Source: Novosphingobium sp. Leaf2 (GTDB lineage Bacteria > Pseudomonadota > Alphaproteobacteria > Sphingomonadales > Sphingomonadaceae). Taken from it: a stretch of 64,000 nucleotides of DNA. Made by a program: the position numbers and the translations under genes. Position 1 is the stretch's first letter. Every line of letters starts with the position of its first letter. The stretch covers positions 186,001-250,000 of the forward strand of contig NZ_LMJY01000012.1 in assembly GCF_001421325.1 (NCBI RefSeq), read 5' to 3'. The notes under the pieces were generated by a model. That model saw only the letters and a program-made list of their open reading frames with translations, ran no database searches and was not told the origin of the DNA. Below are positions 37,887 to 47,314 of the stretch, piece after piece.

Positions 37887-39677
37887 TCAGAACGCCGCGT
37901 CTTCCAGCGCCATCATCGACGCCTTGCCCGCCTTGATCGCCAGGAAAGCGGTCGTGGCTTGAGGCAGGATACGGTCGAAGTAGAACTGCGCCGTCGCCAG
38001 CTTGGCCTTGTAGAACGCAGCTTCGCCAGTGCCGCCGGCAAGCTGATCACGTGCGATGAGCGCGGATTTGGCAAAGCAGAAGGCCATGCCCACAAGGCCC
38101 AGCAGCCGCAGATAATCGGTTGCGGCGGCAGCGGCTTCTTCGGGGTCTTTCATGCCCTTTTGCGCGATCGTGCCAGTGGACAACTGCAGCGCACCGAAGG
38201 CTTTTTCGAGCGCCTCGATCATCGGCTTGAACTGTGCGTCCGCCTTGTGCGCCTCGATGAACTGAGACACCGGGTGGAAGAAGCTGCGCAGATAGCGGCC
38301 CATGTGCGCGGGCAGCTTGCGCCCCACCAGATCGAGCGCTTGGATGCCGTTGGTGCCTTCGTAGATCATCGCGATGCGCGCATCGCGGGCGAACTGCTCC
38401 ACGCCGCTTTCCGCGATGTAGCCATGGCCGCCGTAGACCTGCACGGCCAGATGCGCGCTTTCATGGCCGAGGTCGGTGAACAGCGCCTTCACCACCGGCG
38501 TCATCAGCGCCACGAAATCGGTGGCGCGCTGCTTTACCTCGGGATCTGCGGCGTGCTTTTCCGCATCGAGCGCGCGGCTGACCCAGGCCGAAAGCGCGCG
38601 GCAACCTTCGTTGTAGGCCCGCATCGTCATCAACATCCGGCGCACGTCGGGGTGCACGATGATCGGGTCTGCCGGACCGTTCGGGTTCTTGACGCCGGAC
38701 AGCGAACGGCCCTGCAGCCGGTCCTTGGCATACCACACGGCGGACTGATACGCCGCCTCGCCCACGCCAAGCCCCTGGATGCCCACCGAGACACGCTCGG
38801 TGTTCATCATCGTGAACATGGCCTCCATGCCCTTGTTCTCACGGCCCACCAGCCAGCCGGTGGAACCATCGAAGTTGAGCTGGCAGGTGGCCGACGCCTT
38901 CAGGCCCATCTTGTGCTCGATCGCGGCGACCGACACCCCGTTGGACGGACCGGGCGTGCCATCGTCCTTGGGCACGTATTTGGGTACCAGGAACAGGCTG
39001 ATGCCCTTCACCCCGGCCGGCGCATCGGGCATCCGGGCCAGCACCAGGTGAATGATGTTTTCGGCCAGATCGTGCTCACCAGCGGAGATGAAGATCTTCG
39101 ATCCGGTCAGCTTGTACGAGCCATCGTCCTGCGGCACGGCCTTGGTGCGCAGCATGCCAAGATCGGTGCCGCAGTGCGATTCCGTGAGACACATCGTGCC
39201 CGACCATTCGCCGGAGACCATCTTGGGCAGATAGAACCGCTTCAGGTCTTCGTTGGCATAGCCCTCGATCGCAGTCGTCGCGCCGTGAGTAAGGCCCGGA
39301 TAGAGGCTGAAAGCCAAATTGGCCGAGCAGATCATCTCCTCGGTCATCTTGTTCACCACTTCGGGAAGGCCCTGCCCGCCCCATTCGGGATCAGAAGCCA
39401 GCGCGCACCAGCCACCTTCGCGGAACATCGTGTAGGCTTCCTTGAAGCCTGACGGCGTGCGCACCACGCCGTTTTCCAGCGTGCAGCCTTCCACGTCGCC
39501 GGAGCGGTTGATCGGCAGCAGCACTTCTTGCGCAACCTTCGCCGCTTCTTCCAGCACCGCATCGACCAGATCGGGCGTGAATTCCTCGAGCGCCGCGATA
39601 TTGCCGAAACCATCATCGTTGTGCAGTTCGTGGATCACGAACCGCATGTCGCGCAAGGGCGCTTCATAGACCTGCAT
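37887..39677 (-). CDS. Acyl-CoA dehydrogenase (long-chain type with C-terminal extra domain)
   Basis: A 596-aa flavoenzyme that carries out the first step of beta-oxidation. The acyl-CoA dehydrogenase core has MCLTESHCGTDLGML and LTGSKIFISAGEH motifs (about residues 150-220) and the C-terminal part has MIYEGTNGIQALDLVGRK, followed by the additional C-terminal domain of the acetyl-/long-chain DH subfamily. It is the last gene of a thiolase, hydratase/dehydrogenase, dehydrogenase operon; the start ATG follows AGGAGAG. Substrate range unknown. Confidence 0.94.
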   Translation of the reverse strand: MQVYEAPLRDMRFVIHELHNDDGFGNIAALEEFTPDLVDAVLEEAAKVAQEVLLPINRSGDVEGCTLENGVVRTPSGFKEAYTMFREGGWCALASDPEWGGQGLPEVVNKMTEEMICSANLAFSLYPGLTHGATTAIEGYANEDLKRFYLPKMVSGEWSGTMCLTESHCGTDLGMLRTKAVPQDDGSYKLTGSKIFISAGEHDLAENIIHLVLARMPDAPAGVKGISLFLVPKYVPKDDGTPGPSNGVSVAAIEHKMGLKASATCQLNFDGSTGWLVGRENKGMEAMFTMMNTERVSVGIQGLGVGEAAYQSAVWYAKDRLQGRSLSGVKNPNGPADPIIVHPDVRRMLMTMRAYNEGCRALSAWVSRALDAEKHAADPEVKQRATDFVALMTPVVKALFTDLGHESAHLAVQVYGGHGYIAESGVEQFARDARIAMIYEGTNGIQALDLVGRKLPAHMGRYLRSFFHPVSQFIEAHKADAQFKPMIEALEKAFGALQLSTGTIAQKGMKDPEEAAAAATDYLRLLGLVGMAFCFAKSALIARDQLAGGTGEAAFYKAKLATAQFYFDRILPQATTAFLAIKAGKASMMALEDAAF

Positions 39678-39701
39678 TTTTAACTCTCCTCGCGGGTTCG
39701 T

Positions 39702-42026
39702 TCAGTTGCGCAGCGGCTTGCCGGTTTCGAGCATGTGTTCGACACGGGCAATCGAGCGCGGTTCACGCACCAGTCGCATAAAGGTTTCCCGCTCCAGCTT
39801 GAGCAGTTCCTGTTCACTGACCGTTTCCACCAGATCTGCCTCGCCGCCTGATAGCACGTTAGCCAGCGCATCGGACACCACCATGTCGTAGTCGGTCGCC
39901 TTGCCCTGCTTGTGGAAACCCTCGGCGGCCATGCCAAGGCCAACCCGCCCGCTTTCGCCGGGCAGGCGGAACGTGGGCGGCTCAGGCGCCGTGTAACCGT
40001 CTACCAGAGCCAGTGCCTTTTCCCGCGCATCATAAAGCAGGCGATCACGGTTCATGGTGATCGCATCGTCGGCGCGCAGGAACAGCATTTCCTTCGCCTG
40101 CGCGGCGGACCGGGACACGGACGCGGTGGACACCGTCTCGAATACCTTGGCGACGGCAGGCATCGGCCCCTTGGGCAGGAACTTGTTCTTCTGCCAGCGG
40201 TCCAGCAGTTCGCCGTTGCCGCCCCAACCCGGTATCAGGCCAACGCCGCATTCGACCAGGCCGGTGTAAAGCTCGGCGTGGGCCTGGATGGCATCGCAAT
40301 GGAGCAGGATTTCGCACCCGCCCCCGACGGCCATGCCAGCGGGCGCGCCGACGACCGGGAACGGGGCATACTTCAGGCCCTTGTAAGCCATCTGCCCGCC
40401 GGCCACGAGCTTTTCGATCTCGCTATAAGCCGCGATATTGAGCGCAAACAGCGCCAGCCCCAGATTGGCGCCGACCGAGAAATTGTCGGCATCGTTGTAG
40501 ACCACCAGCGCCTTGTACTTCGCCGCCACGAGGGGGATCGCCTCGACGATCAGCTTCATGACCTCGCCATCCAGCGCGTTCATCTTGCCGGTGAATTCCA
40601 GCGCGACGACGCCCTCGCCGATGTCCCACAGCGCGGCGGACGCGTTGCGCAGCAGCGGCTTGGACGCCAGCTTGATATCGGCCAGACGCAGCACACCGTG
40701 CGGGCGCACGATATCATGATATTCGCCGTCAAGGCCCAGGAACTGGCGCTTGCCGTCCTCTACCCGGTAGAACGTGCGATCACCGGCGATCTTTAGAATT
40801 TCCGGCACCGGCTGGCCTTCGGCCTCAAGCCGCGCGGCAAGCCAGGCCGCGCCCAGCGTGTCGATCATCTCGAACGGGCCGGCCTTCCAGTTGTAGCCTA
40901 GCTTCATCGCATCATCGATGGCGACCACGTCTGCGGCTGCCGACGGAACCAGCGCCGCGGCATACGCCAGCGTGCCACCAAGCACCGCCCAGGCATACGC
41001 GCCGGTCTGGCCCTTGGCCTCCACCAGCGCGCGCAGGTTGCCCTTGCCCGCCGGACCGGAGGGCGCCGAGGCGCGGATGGTTTCGCGGTATTCGCCGCTG
41101 GCAAGGTCAATGGTTTCCTTGCGGCGACCCTGTTCCTTGTTGAGCCGATAGAAACCGCCCTTGCCCTTGCGCCCGGTGTAGCCATCGCGAATCATCTTTT
41201 CGATCAACGGATGGGTGCGGGCAATCGCCTGGTACGGATCGTCCTTGGGCAGCGTCGAGGTCAGACTGGCCTGAAGATGCGGCATCAGATCGATGCCCAC
41301 CAGATCGACCAGCCCGAATATCCCGGTCTTGGGCACGCCCATCGGCTTGCCGGCGATGGCATCGGCCTGCTCCACGGTAAGGCCCAGATCGAACGCGGCG
41401 TTGAGGCCAAGCTGTATCCAGTACGTGCCGATGCGATTGGCGATGAAGCCCGGCGTATCGCTGGCATGCACCACCGTCTTGCCCATCGCCACATCGGCGA
41501 ACTGCTCGACCTTCGCGGCAACGCCGACATCGGTGTCCGGGCCGGTGACGATTTCCAGCAGCCGCATGTAGCGCGGCGGATTGAAGAAGTGAGTGATCAG
41601 GAAGTCGCGCTTGAACGCGTCCGAACGCCCTTCGACCAACTGTGCCAAGGGGATGGTGGACGTGTTGGACGATACCGCCGTGCCGTCGCGCTTTACCGCT
41701 TCCAGCCGGGCATACAGGCTCTGCTTGATGTCAAGGCGCTCGATCACCGCCTCGATCACCCAGTCACACCCGGCAACCTTGTCGAGGTCATCCTCGATAT
41801 TGCCGGTTTCGACCAGCTTGGCCGCCGCCTTGCTCATGAACGGGGCAGGCTCGGTCTTGAGCATTTTGGCCACCGCGCCTTCGGCCACCGCGTTGCGGTT
41901 GGTGCCGTCCTTGGGCACGATATCGAGCAGCAGCACCGGCACGCCGGCATTGGCGACTTGCGCGGCGATCCCGGCACCCATCGTGCCGGCCCCGATCACG
42001 CAGACCTTCTGGATGGACTGGCTCAT
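39702..42026 (-). CDS. fadN: 3-hydroxyacyl-CoA dehydrogenase / enoyl-CoA hydratase (FadN type)
   Basis: A 774-aa multifunctional beta-oxidation enzyme. The N-terminal NAD-binding domain begins VCVIGAGTMGAGIAAQVANAG and the 3-hydroxyacyl-CoA dehydrogenase part continues to about residue 400; the C-terminal crotonase domain has APAGMAVGGGCEILLHCD and VECGVGLIPGWGG. The domain order (dehydrogenase first) is that of FadN and opposite to FadB. The start ATG 42026 overlaps the thiolase stop (ATGA). Together with the genes at 42023 and 37887 it completes a beta-oxidation cycle. Confidence 0.92.
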   Translation of the reverse strand: MSQSIQKVCVIGAGTMGAGIAAQVANAGVPVLLLDIVPKDGTNRNAVAEGAVAKMLKTEPAPFMSKAAAKLVETGNIEDDLDKVAGCDWVIEAVIERLDIKQSLYARLEAVKRDGTAVSSNTSTIPLAQLVEGRSDAFKRDFLITHFFNPPRYMRLLEIVTGPDTDVGVAAKVEQFADVAMGKTVVHASDTPGFIANRIGTYWIQLGLNAAFDLGLTVEQADAIAGKPMGVPKTGIFGLVDLVGIDLMPHLQASLTSTLPKDDPYQAIARTHPLIEKMIRDGYTGRKGKGGFYRLNKEQGRRKETIDLASGEYRETIRASAPSGPAGKGNLRALVEAKGQTGAYAWAVLGGTLAYAAALVPSAAADVVAIDDAMKLGYNWKAGPFEMIDTLGAAWLAARLEAEGQPVPEILKIAGDRTFYRVEDGKRQFLGLDGEYHDIVRPHGVLRLADIKLASKPLLRNASAALWDIGEGVVALEFTGKMNALDGEVMKLIVEAIPLVAAKYKALVVYNDADNFSVGANLGLALFALNIAAYSEIEKLVAGGQMAYKGLKYAPFPVVGAPAGMAVGGGCEILLHCDAIQAHAELYTGLVECGVGLIPGWGGNGELLDRWQKNKFLPKGPMPAVAKVFETVSTASVSRSAAQAKEMLFLRADDAITMNRDRLLYDAREKALALVDGYTAPEPPTFRLPGESGRVGLGMAAEGFHKQGKATDYDMVVSDALANVLSGGEADLVETVSEQELLKLERETFMRLVREPRSIARVEHMLETGKPLRN

Positions 42027-43159
42027 TCCGCCGCCTCCAGCACGGTGGCGATGCCTTGCCCGCCGCCAATGCACTGGCTGGCGAGCGCATATTTGCCGCC
42101 TTCACGCTTCAGCAGAGACGCGGCCTTGCCCACGATGCGGGCGCCGGTAGCGCCCAGCGGGTGGCCGATGGCGATCGCGCCGCCATCGATATTCACCTTG
42201 GCGCGATCCAGCCCCAGGTCCTTGATGCAAGCCAGCGCCTGACTGGCGAACGCCTCGTTCAGTTCCACTACGTCAAGATCGGCAGCGGAAATGCCGGCAC
42301 GCTCCAGCGCCTTTTGGCTCGAAAGGATCGGACCCAGGCCCATCGTCTCAGGGGCGCAGCCGGAAATCGCCACGGACTTGATGCGCGCCAGAATGGGAAG
42401 ATCGTGCGCGCGGGCGTAATCCTCCGTCGCGATCAGGACCGCGCTCGCACCGTCCGTAAGCGGCGAGGACGTGCCCGCCGTCACCGAACCGTTGGCATCG
42501 AACGCGGGCTTGAGCCCGGCGAGCGCCTCCGCCGTGGTTTCCGGGCGGATCGTGCCGTCTTCGCTGACGAGGCCCGCCTTGGTTTCGATCGGGATGATTT
42601 CGTCGGTGAGCTTGCCGGCTTCGCGCGCGGCGGCAGCCTTGTGCTGGCTTTCCACCGCCAGCACTTCCTGATCGGCGCGGGCGATCTGGTACTTCGTGGC
42701 GACGTTTTCAGCCGTTTCGCCCATGCCCATGTACGCGGCGCTCTTCTTGGCCAGCGCAGGATTGGGCAGCGGATTGAAGCCCATCATCGGCACCCGGCTC
42801 ATCGATTCCACACCCGCGCACACGAACACTTCGCCCGCGCCGATGGCGATCTGGCCCACGGCAATGTGGATCGCGCTCATCGAGGAACCGCAGAACCGGT
42901 TGACGGTCATCCCGCCGACCGACAGCGGCAGGTCTGCCAGCAGGCCGATCAGCCGCGCCACGTTCAGACCCTGCTCGCCTTCCGGGAACGCACAGCCGAC
43001 AATCACGTCCTCGATGTCGGCGGCATCCACGCCGGTCTTGGCGATCAATCCGCGGATGACTTGCGCCGCAAGGTCATCGGGGCGGACGCGGGCCAGCGCC
43101 CCCTTGTTAGCCAGATGAAACGGCGAGCGGGCGTATCCCGCGATCACGACGCTTTGCAT
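42023..43159 (-). CDS. fadA: Acetyl-CoA acyltransferase (3-ketoacyl-CoA thiolase)
   Basis: A 378-aa thiolase, the last step of the beta-oxidation cycle. The acylated cysteine is in VNRFCGSSMSAI and the C-terminal motifs GGAIAIGHPLGATGARI and SQCIGGGQGIATV are complete. The start at ATG 43159 (MQSVVIAGYARS) matches the family; the longer frame does not. It is the first gene of the leftward fatty-acid operon. The 217 bp upstream separate it from a divergent DUF2147 gene and hold the promoters. Confidence 0.94.
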   Translation of the reverse strand: MQSVVIAGYARSPFHLANKGALARVRPDDLAAQVIRGLIAKTGVDAADIEDVIVGCAFPEGEQGLNVARLIGLLADLPLSVGGMTVNRFCGSSMSAIHIAVGQIAIGAGEVFVCAGVESMSRVPMMGFNPLPNPALAKKSAAYMGMGETAENVATKYQIARADQEVLAVESQHKAAAAREAGKLTDEIIPIETKAGLVSEDGTIRPETTAEALAGLKPAFDANGSVTAGTSSPLTDGASAVLIATEDYARAHDLPILARIKSVAISGCAPETMGLGPILSSQKALERAGISAADLDVVELNEAFASQALACIKDLGLDRAKVNIDGGAIAIGHPLGATGARIVGKAASLLKREGGKYALASQCIGGGQGIATVLEAAE

Positions 43160-43376
43160 GCATTCTCTCCATGGGCGGATCGGACGCGGCAAACCTGCCG
43201 AATCCGTTTTCATCCTCGTTCCTCGCGAACGTCTTCCCTAAAGGTGCGAATCTTTCCCTATACGTCAAGTGATTTTTGGGTTATCCCGAGTCTATCGGTT
43301 CGGATCGATGCCACCTGCGAAGCCAGGGCATTGGTAAAAATACAGAACCCGGGACGAGAGATGGGAAGGTTGCACA

Positions 43377-43823
43377 ATGCATTTTCTGAAACGGCACAAG
43401 TGGGCTCTGGTATCCGCTGCCAGCCTGACCGTACTGGGCATCGGCCCTGCCGTGGCGGCTGACGCCAACACGGTGCTGGGCACATGGCATACGCCGACGA
43501 AGAACGGGATCGTCGAGATCGCACGTTGTGGCGCTTCGATCTGCGGACGGCTGATGACGTCGGACCATATCAAGACCAATCCCGATCTCAAGGACACCGC
43601 CAACAAGGATACCGCCCAGCGTGGCCGACGCCTCAAGGGTATGCAGATCCTGGGCGGCTTTGCTTACGATAAGAACCAGTGGGCCGGCGGCACCATCTAC
43701 AATCCGGACGATGGCGGCACCTACAAGGCCACCATAACCATGGCCGGTGCCGATACGCTCAAGCTGAAAGGCTGCATCGTATGGCCCTTGTGCAAGACCC
43801 AGACCTGGACGCGCGTACGCTGA
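43377..43823 (+). CDS. DUF2147 exported protein
   Basis: A 148-aa protein with a signal peptide ending in AVAA (residues 1-28), then a small beta-rich domain with GTWHTPTKNGIVEIARCGASICG, the conserved G-W-x-x-P/K pattern at the start of DUF2147 family proteins, and a C-terminal CIVWPLCKTQTWTRVR. Cysteine pairs suggest disulfides in the periplasm. It lies between the beta-oxidation operon and the fadL operon; family function unknown. A weak hairpin (TGATTT/AAATCA) follows its stop. Confidence 0.9.
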   Translation: MHFLKRHKWALVSAASLTVLGIGPAVAADANTVLGTWHTPTKNGIVEIARCGASICGRLMTSDHIKTNPDLKDTANKDTAQRGRRLKGMQILGGFAYDKNQWAGGTIYNPDDGGTYKATITMAGADTLKLKGCIVWPLCKTQTWTRVR

Positions 43824-43872
43824 TTTTTTCAAATCATTTCGACTATAAATGAATACCAAGGGAGAATACCTC

Positions 43873-45168
43873 ATGCATCGCAAGACCGCCCGCCTTCTTC
43901 TTGCCAGCGCTGCCAGCGCCATCGCGCTTGGCGCGGCAGGATCGGCGCACGCGCAGGCCTTCTACTTGCAGGAGCAGTCCGTGCGCGGCCAGGGTCGCGC
44001 CTTTTCCGGTGAGGCCGCAGACACCGGCGTGGATTCGCTGTGGTGGAACCCGGCCTCGATCGCCGGCATGCAGGGCGGTGAGGCCTCGGTGCGCGCCAGC
44101 TACATCCGCCCGCGCGGCGATGTGGTGGACAATGGCACCGTGATCGTGCGGCCCGGCCAGCCTGCCCGTCCGGTCGGCGGCAACGGCGTGTCCAGCAACC
44201 CGATCAACAATGGGGTGCTGCCCTCAGGCGCCATCGCCTATGGCTTCGGCAAAGTCGCGGTAGGCCTTTCGCTGACGGCACCCTACTCGTTCACCACCGA
44301 TTACGACGCGGACAGCTGGGCCCGCTACAGCGCGGACAAGACCAAGCTGCGCACATATGACATCCAGCCCAGCATCGCCATCGAGCTGACCGACTGGTTG
44401 CGCGTGGGTGCAGCCGCGAACATCGAACACGCCGATGCCACCTTGAGCAATTATCTCCCCAACCTCTCGCCGCTGCTGGCGGACGGGCATCAGACGCTTT
44501 CGGGCAAGGGCTGGGATGTGGGCTGGTCGGCCGGCCTGCAGATGCATGAAGGACCGATCACCGTGGGCCTCGCCTACAAGTCCGCGATCAAGCACAAGCT
44601 TGACGGCACGATCACGATCGACGGTCTGCTCGGCCCGCTTGCCGCACAGAACCGCACGCTCAGCACCACCGCGCGCTTCAGCACGCCGTGGCAGGCGATC
44701 GCCGGCATCCGCGCGCAAGTCAGCCCTCAGCTCACGCTCAACGCACAAGTCGTGCGCATGGGCTGGAGCGAGTTCGACACGATCGACCTTGGCGCACCGC
44801 TGAACACGTCGATCCCGGAGAACTATCGCAACACCTGGACTTATGCAGGCGGCCTTGATTACGCCGTCACCCCGCAGTGGACGGTGCGCGCCGGCGTTCA
44901 GCGCGGCCTGACCCCCACCCGCACCGGCGAGCGTGACGCCCGTGTGCCGGACAGCGATCGCTGGAATTTCTCGGCGGGCACCAGCTACGCCTTCCAGAAG
45001 TTCACCATCGACGCGGCGGCATCCTACATCAGCTTCAAGGATGCTTCGATCGACCGTATCACTGCGGCCTATGCCGGGACTGCGGCGCAGACGCCGATCA
45101 TCACCAACGGGAGCCTGCAAAACGCATCGGCTCTGGTCCTCTCGCTCGGTGCACGGGTAGCCTTCTGA
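43873..45168 (+). CDS. fadL: Outer-membrane long-chain fatty acid transporter, FadL/OmpP1 family
   Basis: A 431-aa outer-membrane beta-barrel that lets hydrophobic substrates cross the outer membrane. A signal peptide ends in AHAQ (about residue 27 of the chosen start), the mature N-terminus AFYLQEQSVRGQGRAFSGEAA is typical of FadL, and the barrel ends in phenylalanine (GARVAF). Start is ATG 43873, after AAGGGAG; 8 codons upstream are open but lack a site. Its stop overlaps the ATG of the ligase gene (TGATG). Aromatic hydrocarbons are an alternative substrate for this family. Confidence 0.93.
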   Translation: MHRKTARLLLASAASAIALGAAGSAHAQAFYLQEQSVRGQGRAFSGEAADTGVDSLWWNPASIAGMQGGEASVRASYIRPRGDVVDNGTVIVRPGQPARPVGGNGVSSNPINNGVLPSGAIAYGFGKVAVGLSLTAPYSFTTDYDADSWARYSADKTKLRTYDIQPSIAIELTDWLRVGAAANIEHADATLSNYLPNLSPLLADGHQTLSGKGWDVGWSAGLQMHEGPITVGLAYKSAIKHKLDGTITIDGLLGPLAAQNRTLSTTARFSTPWQAIAGIRAQVSPQLTLNAQVVRMGWSEFDTIDLGAPLNTSIPENYRNTWTYAGGLDYAVTPQWTVRAGVQRGLTPTRTGERDARVPDSDRWNFSAGTSYAFQKFTIDAAASYISFKDASIDRITAAYAGTAAQTPIITNGSLQNASALVLSLGARVAF

Positions 45169-46868
45169 TGACGTACGCGGCGACGATCGGCGGGGCCTCT
45201 CCCGCCCCGACCTCCTCTGTGGCGGAAGAGATGCCGCCGATCGCGCCGCGGTTGCTGACCGACCTGCTCGACCATGCGGTCGCGGCGCATGGCGCCTGGC
45301 CCGCGATTGATTTCATGGGCCGGCGCTGGACGTATGGCGAAGTGGGCGAGCAGGCCCGCCGGGCCGCGCGGGGTCTGCAGGATCTTGGCGTCACCAAGGG
45401 CATGCGGGTGGGCCTGTGCCTGCCCAACACGCCTTATTACGTGGTGTGCTATTTCGCGATCCTGCGGATCGGCGCGATCGTGGTGAATTTCAACCCGCTC
45501 TATACCGAGCGGGAGATGGCCCATCAGGTGACCGATTCCGGTTGCGAGGTGATGATCACCACCGATCTTGCGCTGAGCTTGCCCAAGCTGGAGCCGCTGG
45601 TCGGCAAAAGCTGCCTCAGGCGTGTGGTCGTCTGCCCCTTTGCCGATGTCCTGCCCGCGCTAAAGCGGCGCGCCTTCCTGCTGTTCAAGCGCGGCGACAT
45701 CGCGCACGAGCCCCATGACTTGCGCTACACCCGCTTCGCCAACCTGATCGTGCGCGATGCTGACCCTGATCCGGTAGACGTATCGCCTCACGATGTCGCG
45801 GTGCTGCAATACACCGGCGGCACAACCGGCGTGCCCAAGGGCGCGATGCTGACGCACGAGAACCTCGCCGCCAATTCCGCCCAGATGGTCGCGCACGTCG
45901 GCCACATGCCCGAACAGCAAGAGCGCACCCTGGGCGTGCTGCCGCTGTTCCACGTCTTCGCGCTGACGACGGTGCTGAACTATTCGGTGGATACCGCCGC
46001 CGAAATGATCCTGTTGCCGCGCTTCGAAATGAAGTCGTTCCTGGCCACCGCCAAGCGCACCAAGCCCACGCAGTTCTTCGGTGTTCCCACGCTTTACACC
46101 GCGCTCAACGCAAAGCAGCTGCATGGCGAATTTGCAGATGTGCGCGTGTGCATTTCGGGCGGCGCGCCGTTGCCGCTGGAAGTGCGCCGCGCGTTCGAGG
46201 AAAAGACCGGCGTGCGCGTGGTCGAAGGCTACGGCTTGTCCGAGGCCAGCCCGATCATCGCATGCAATCCGCTGGAAGGCACGGTGAAGGACAATTCGTG
46301 CGGACCGGCATTCCCTGGCACCGCGCTGGAGATCCGCGACCCGTCCGATCCCTACCGGATCTGCAAGCCCGGCGAGAAGGGCGAAGTCTGCGCGCGCGGC
46401 CCGCAAATCATGAAGGGCTACTGGAACCGTCCCGAAGATACCGACAAGACCTTCATCTACGGAGCGCTGCGCACCGGCGACATCGGCTATCTGGACGAGG
46501 ACGGGTATCTGTTCCTGGTAGACCGGATCAAGGACGTGATCCTGTGCGGGGGATACAACGTCTATCCGCGCATCATCGAAGAGGCGCTTTACGAACACCC
46601 CATGATCGTGGAAGCTGCCGTGATCGGCATTCCCGACGAATACCGCGGCCAGTCACCCAAGGCGTTCGTCGTGCTGCACCCCGGCGACATTCTGGACGAG
46701 GACGCACTTTTGGCATTCCTGAAAGAACGGCTGAACAAGATCGAGTTGCCCTCGTCGATCGAGTTTCGCGAGTCCCTGCCCAAGACCATGGTCGGCAAGC
46801 TTTCCAAGAAGGAACTGGTCGCCGAGGAAAACGCGAAGCGCGCCGCCAGCACCGGACCTTCGGCTTGA
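45168..46868 (+). CDS. fadD: Long-chain fatty acid--CoA ligase
   Basis: A 566-aa AMP-forming ligase that activates fatty acids with ATP and CoA. The P-loop-like motif YTGGTTGVPKGAMLTHEN, the YGLSEASPI segment, the GDIGYLDEDGYLFLVDR hinge and the C-terminal lysine in PKTMVGKLSKKEL are all present. It lies between fadL and the MerR gene, in one transcription unit with stop/start overlaps at both ends. Other acyl-CoA ligase substrates are possible, but the FadL context supports long-chain acids. Confidence 0.93.
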   Translation: MTYAATIGGASPAPTSSVAEEMPPIAPRLLTDLLDHAVAAHGAWPAIDFMGRRWTYGEVGEQARRAARGLQDLGVTKGMRVGLCLPNTPYYVVCYFAILRIGAIVVNFNPLYTEREMAHQVTDSGCEVMITTDLALSLPKLEPLVGKSCLRRVVVCPFADVLPALKRRAFLLFKRGDIAHEPHDLRYTRFANLIVRDADPDPVDVSPHDVAVLQYTGGTTGVPKGAMLTHENLAANSAQMVAHVGHMPEQQERTLGVLPLFHVFALTTVLNYSVDTAAEMILLPRFEMKSFLATAKRTKPTQFFGVPTLYTALNAKQLHGEFADVRVCISGGAPLPLEVRRAFEEKTGVRVVEGYGLSEASPIIACNPLEGTVKDNSCGPAFPGTALEIRDPSDPYRICKPGEKGEVCARGPQIMKGYWNRPEDTDKTFIYGALRTGDIGYLDEDGYLFLVDRIKDVILCGGYNVYPRIIEEALYEHPMIVEAAVIGIPDEYRGQSPKAFVVLHPGDILDEDALLAFLKERLNKIELPSSIEFRESLPKTMVGKLSKKELVAEENAKRAASTGPSA

Positions 46869-47314
46869 GCGCCACGGCCCCTGCACCCGATGGTTCGCGA
46901 TCGTCCGACATGCTCGGCATCCAGGAAGTTGCCAAGCTGCTCGGCGTGACCATGCGGACCTTGCGGTTCTATGAGGATAAAGGCCTGATCGCACCCCAGC
47001 GCGTGGGCACAATGCGGATCTATTCCAAGCGCGAAATCGGGCGCATGCAGCTGATCTTGCGCGGCAAGCGGCTGGGGTTTTCGATCAAGGAAATCAGCGA
47101 GTTCCTCGACCTTTATGACGTCGATCCCGAACATCAGGAGCAGGTACGCGCGCTGCGCGCCAGCGTAGGGGACCGGATCGCCAGCCTGCGCAAGCAGAAA
47201 CGCGCGATAGAACAGACGCTCGAAGAACTCATTTCGATAGACCGCCAGGCCCTTGCGTGGCTCGAAGGTTCGCCGGTAAGGCCAGTGGATGACAACGACA
47301 CCTCCGATGATTGA
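46865..47314 (+). CDS. MerR family transcriptional regulator
   Basis: A 149-aa regulator with an N-terminal winged helix (QEVAKLLGVTMRTLRFYEDKGLIAP about residues 20-45) and a C-terminal coiled coil. It has no metal-binding cysteines of the MerR/ZntR type, so it is more like regulators of acyl-CoA metabolism such as LiuR. The TTG start at 46865 overlaps the fadD stop; ATG 46910 is an alternative that would begin just before the helix-turn-helix. It ends inside tesB by 26 bp. Its place in the operon suggests it controls these fatty-acid genes. Confidence 0.88.
   Translation: MSATAPAPDGSRSSDMLGIQEVAKLLGVTMRTLRFYEDKGLIAPQRVGTMRIYSKREIGRMQLILRGKRLGFSIKEISEFLDLYDVDPEHQEQVRALRASVGDRIASLRKQKRAIEQTLEELISIDRQALAWLEGSPVRPVDDNDTSDD

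Noticed and set aside
43825..43845. Terminator after the DUF2147 gene (TGATTT/AAATCA).
   Set aside because: The stem is only six AT-rich pairs and is unlikely to terminate; noted as weak.
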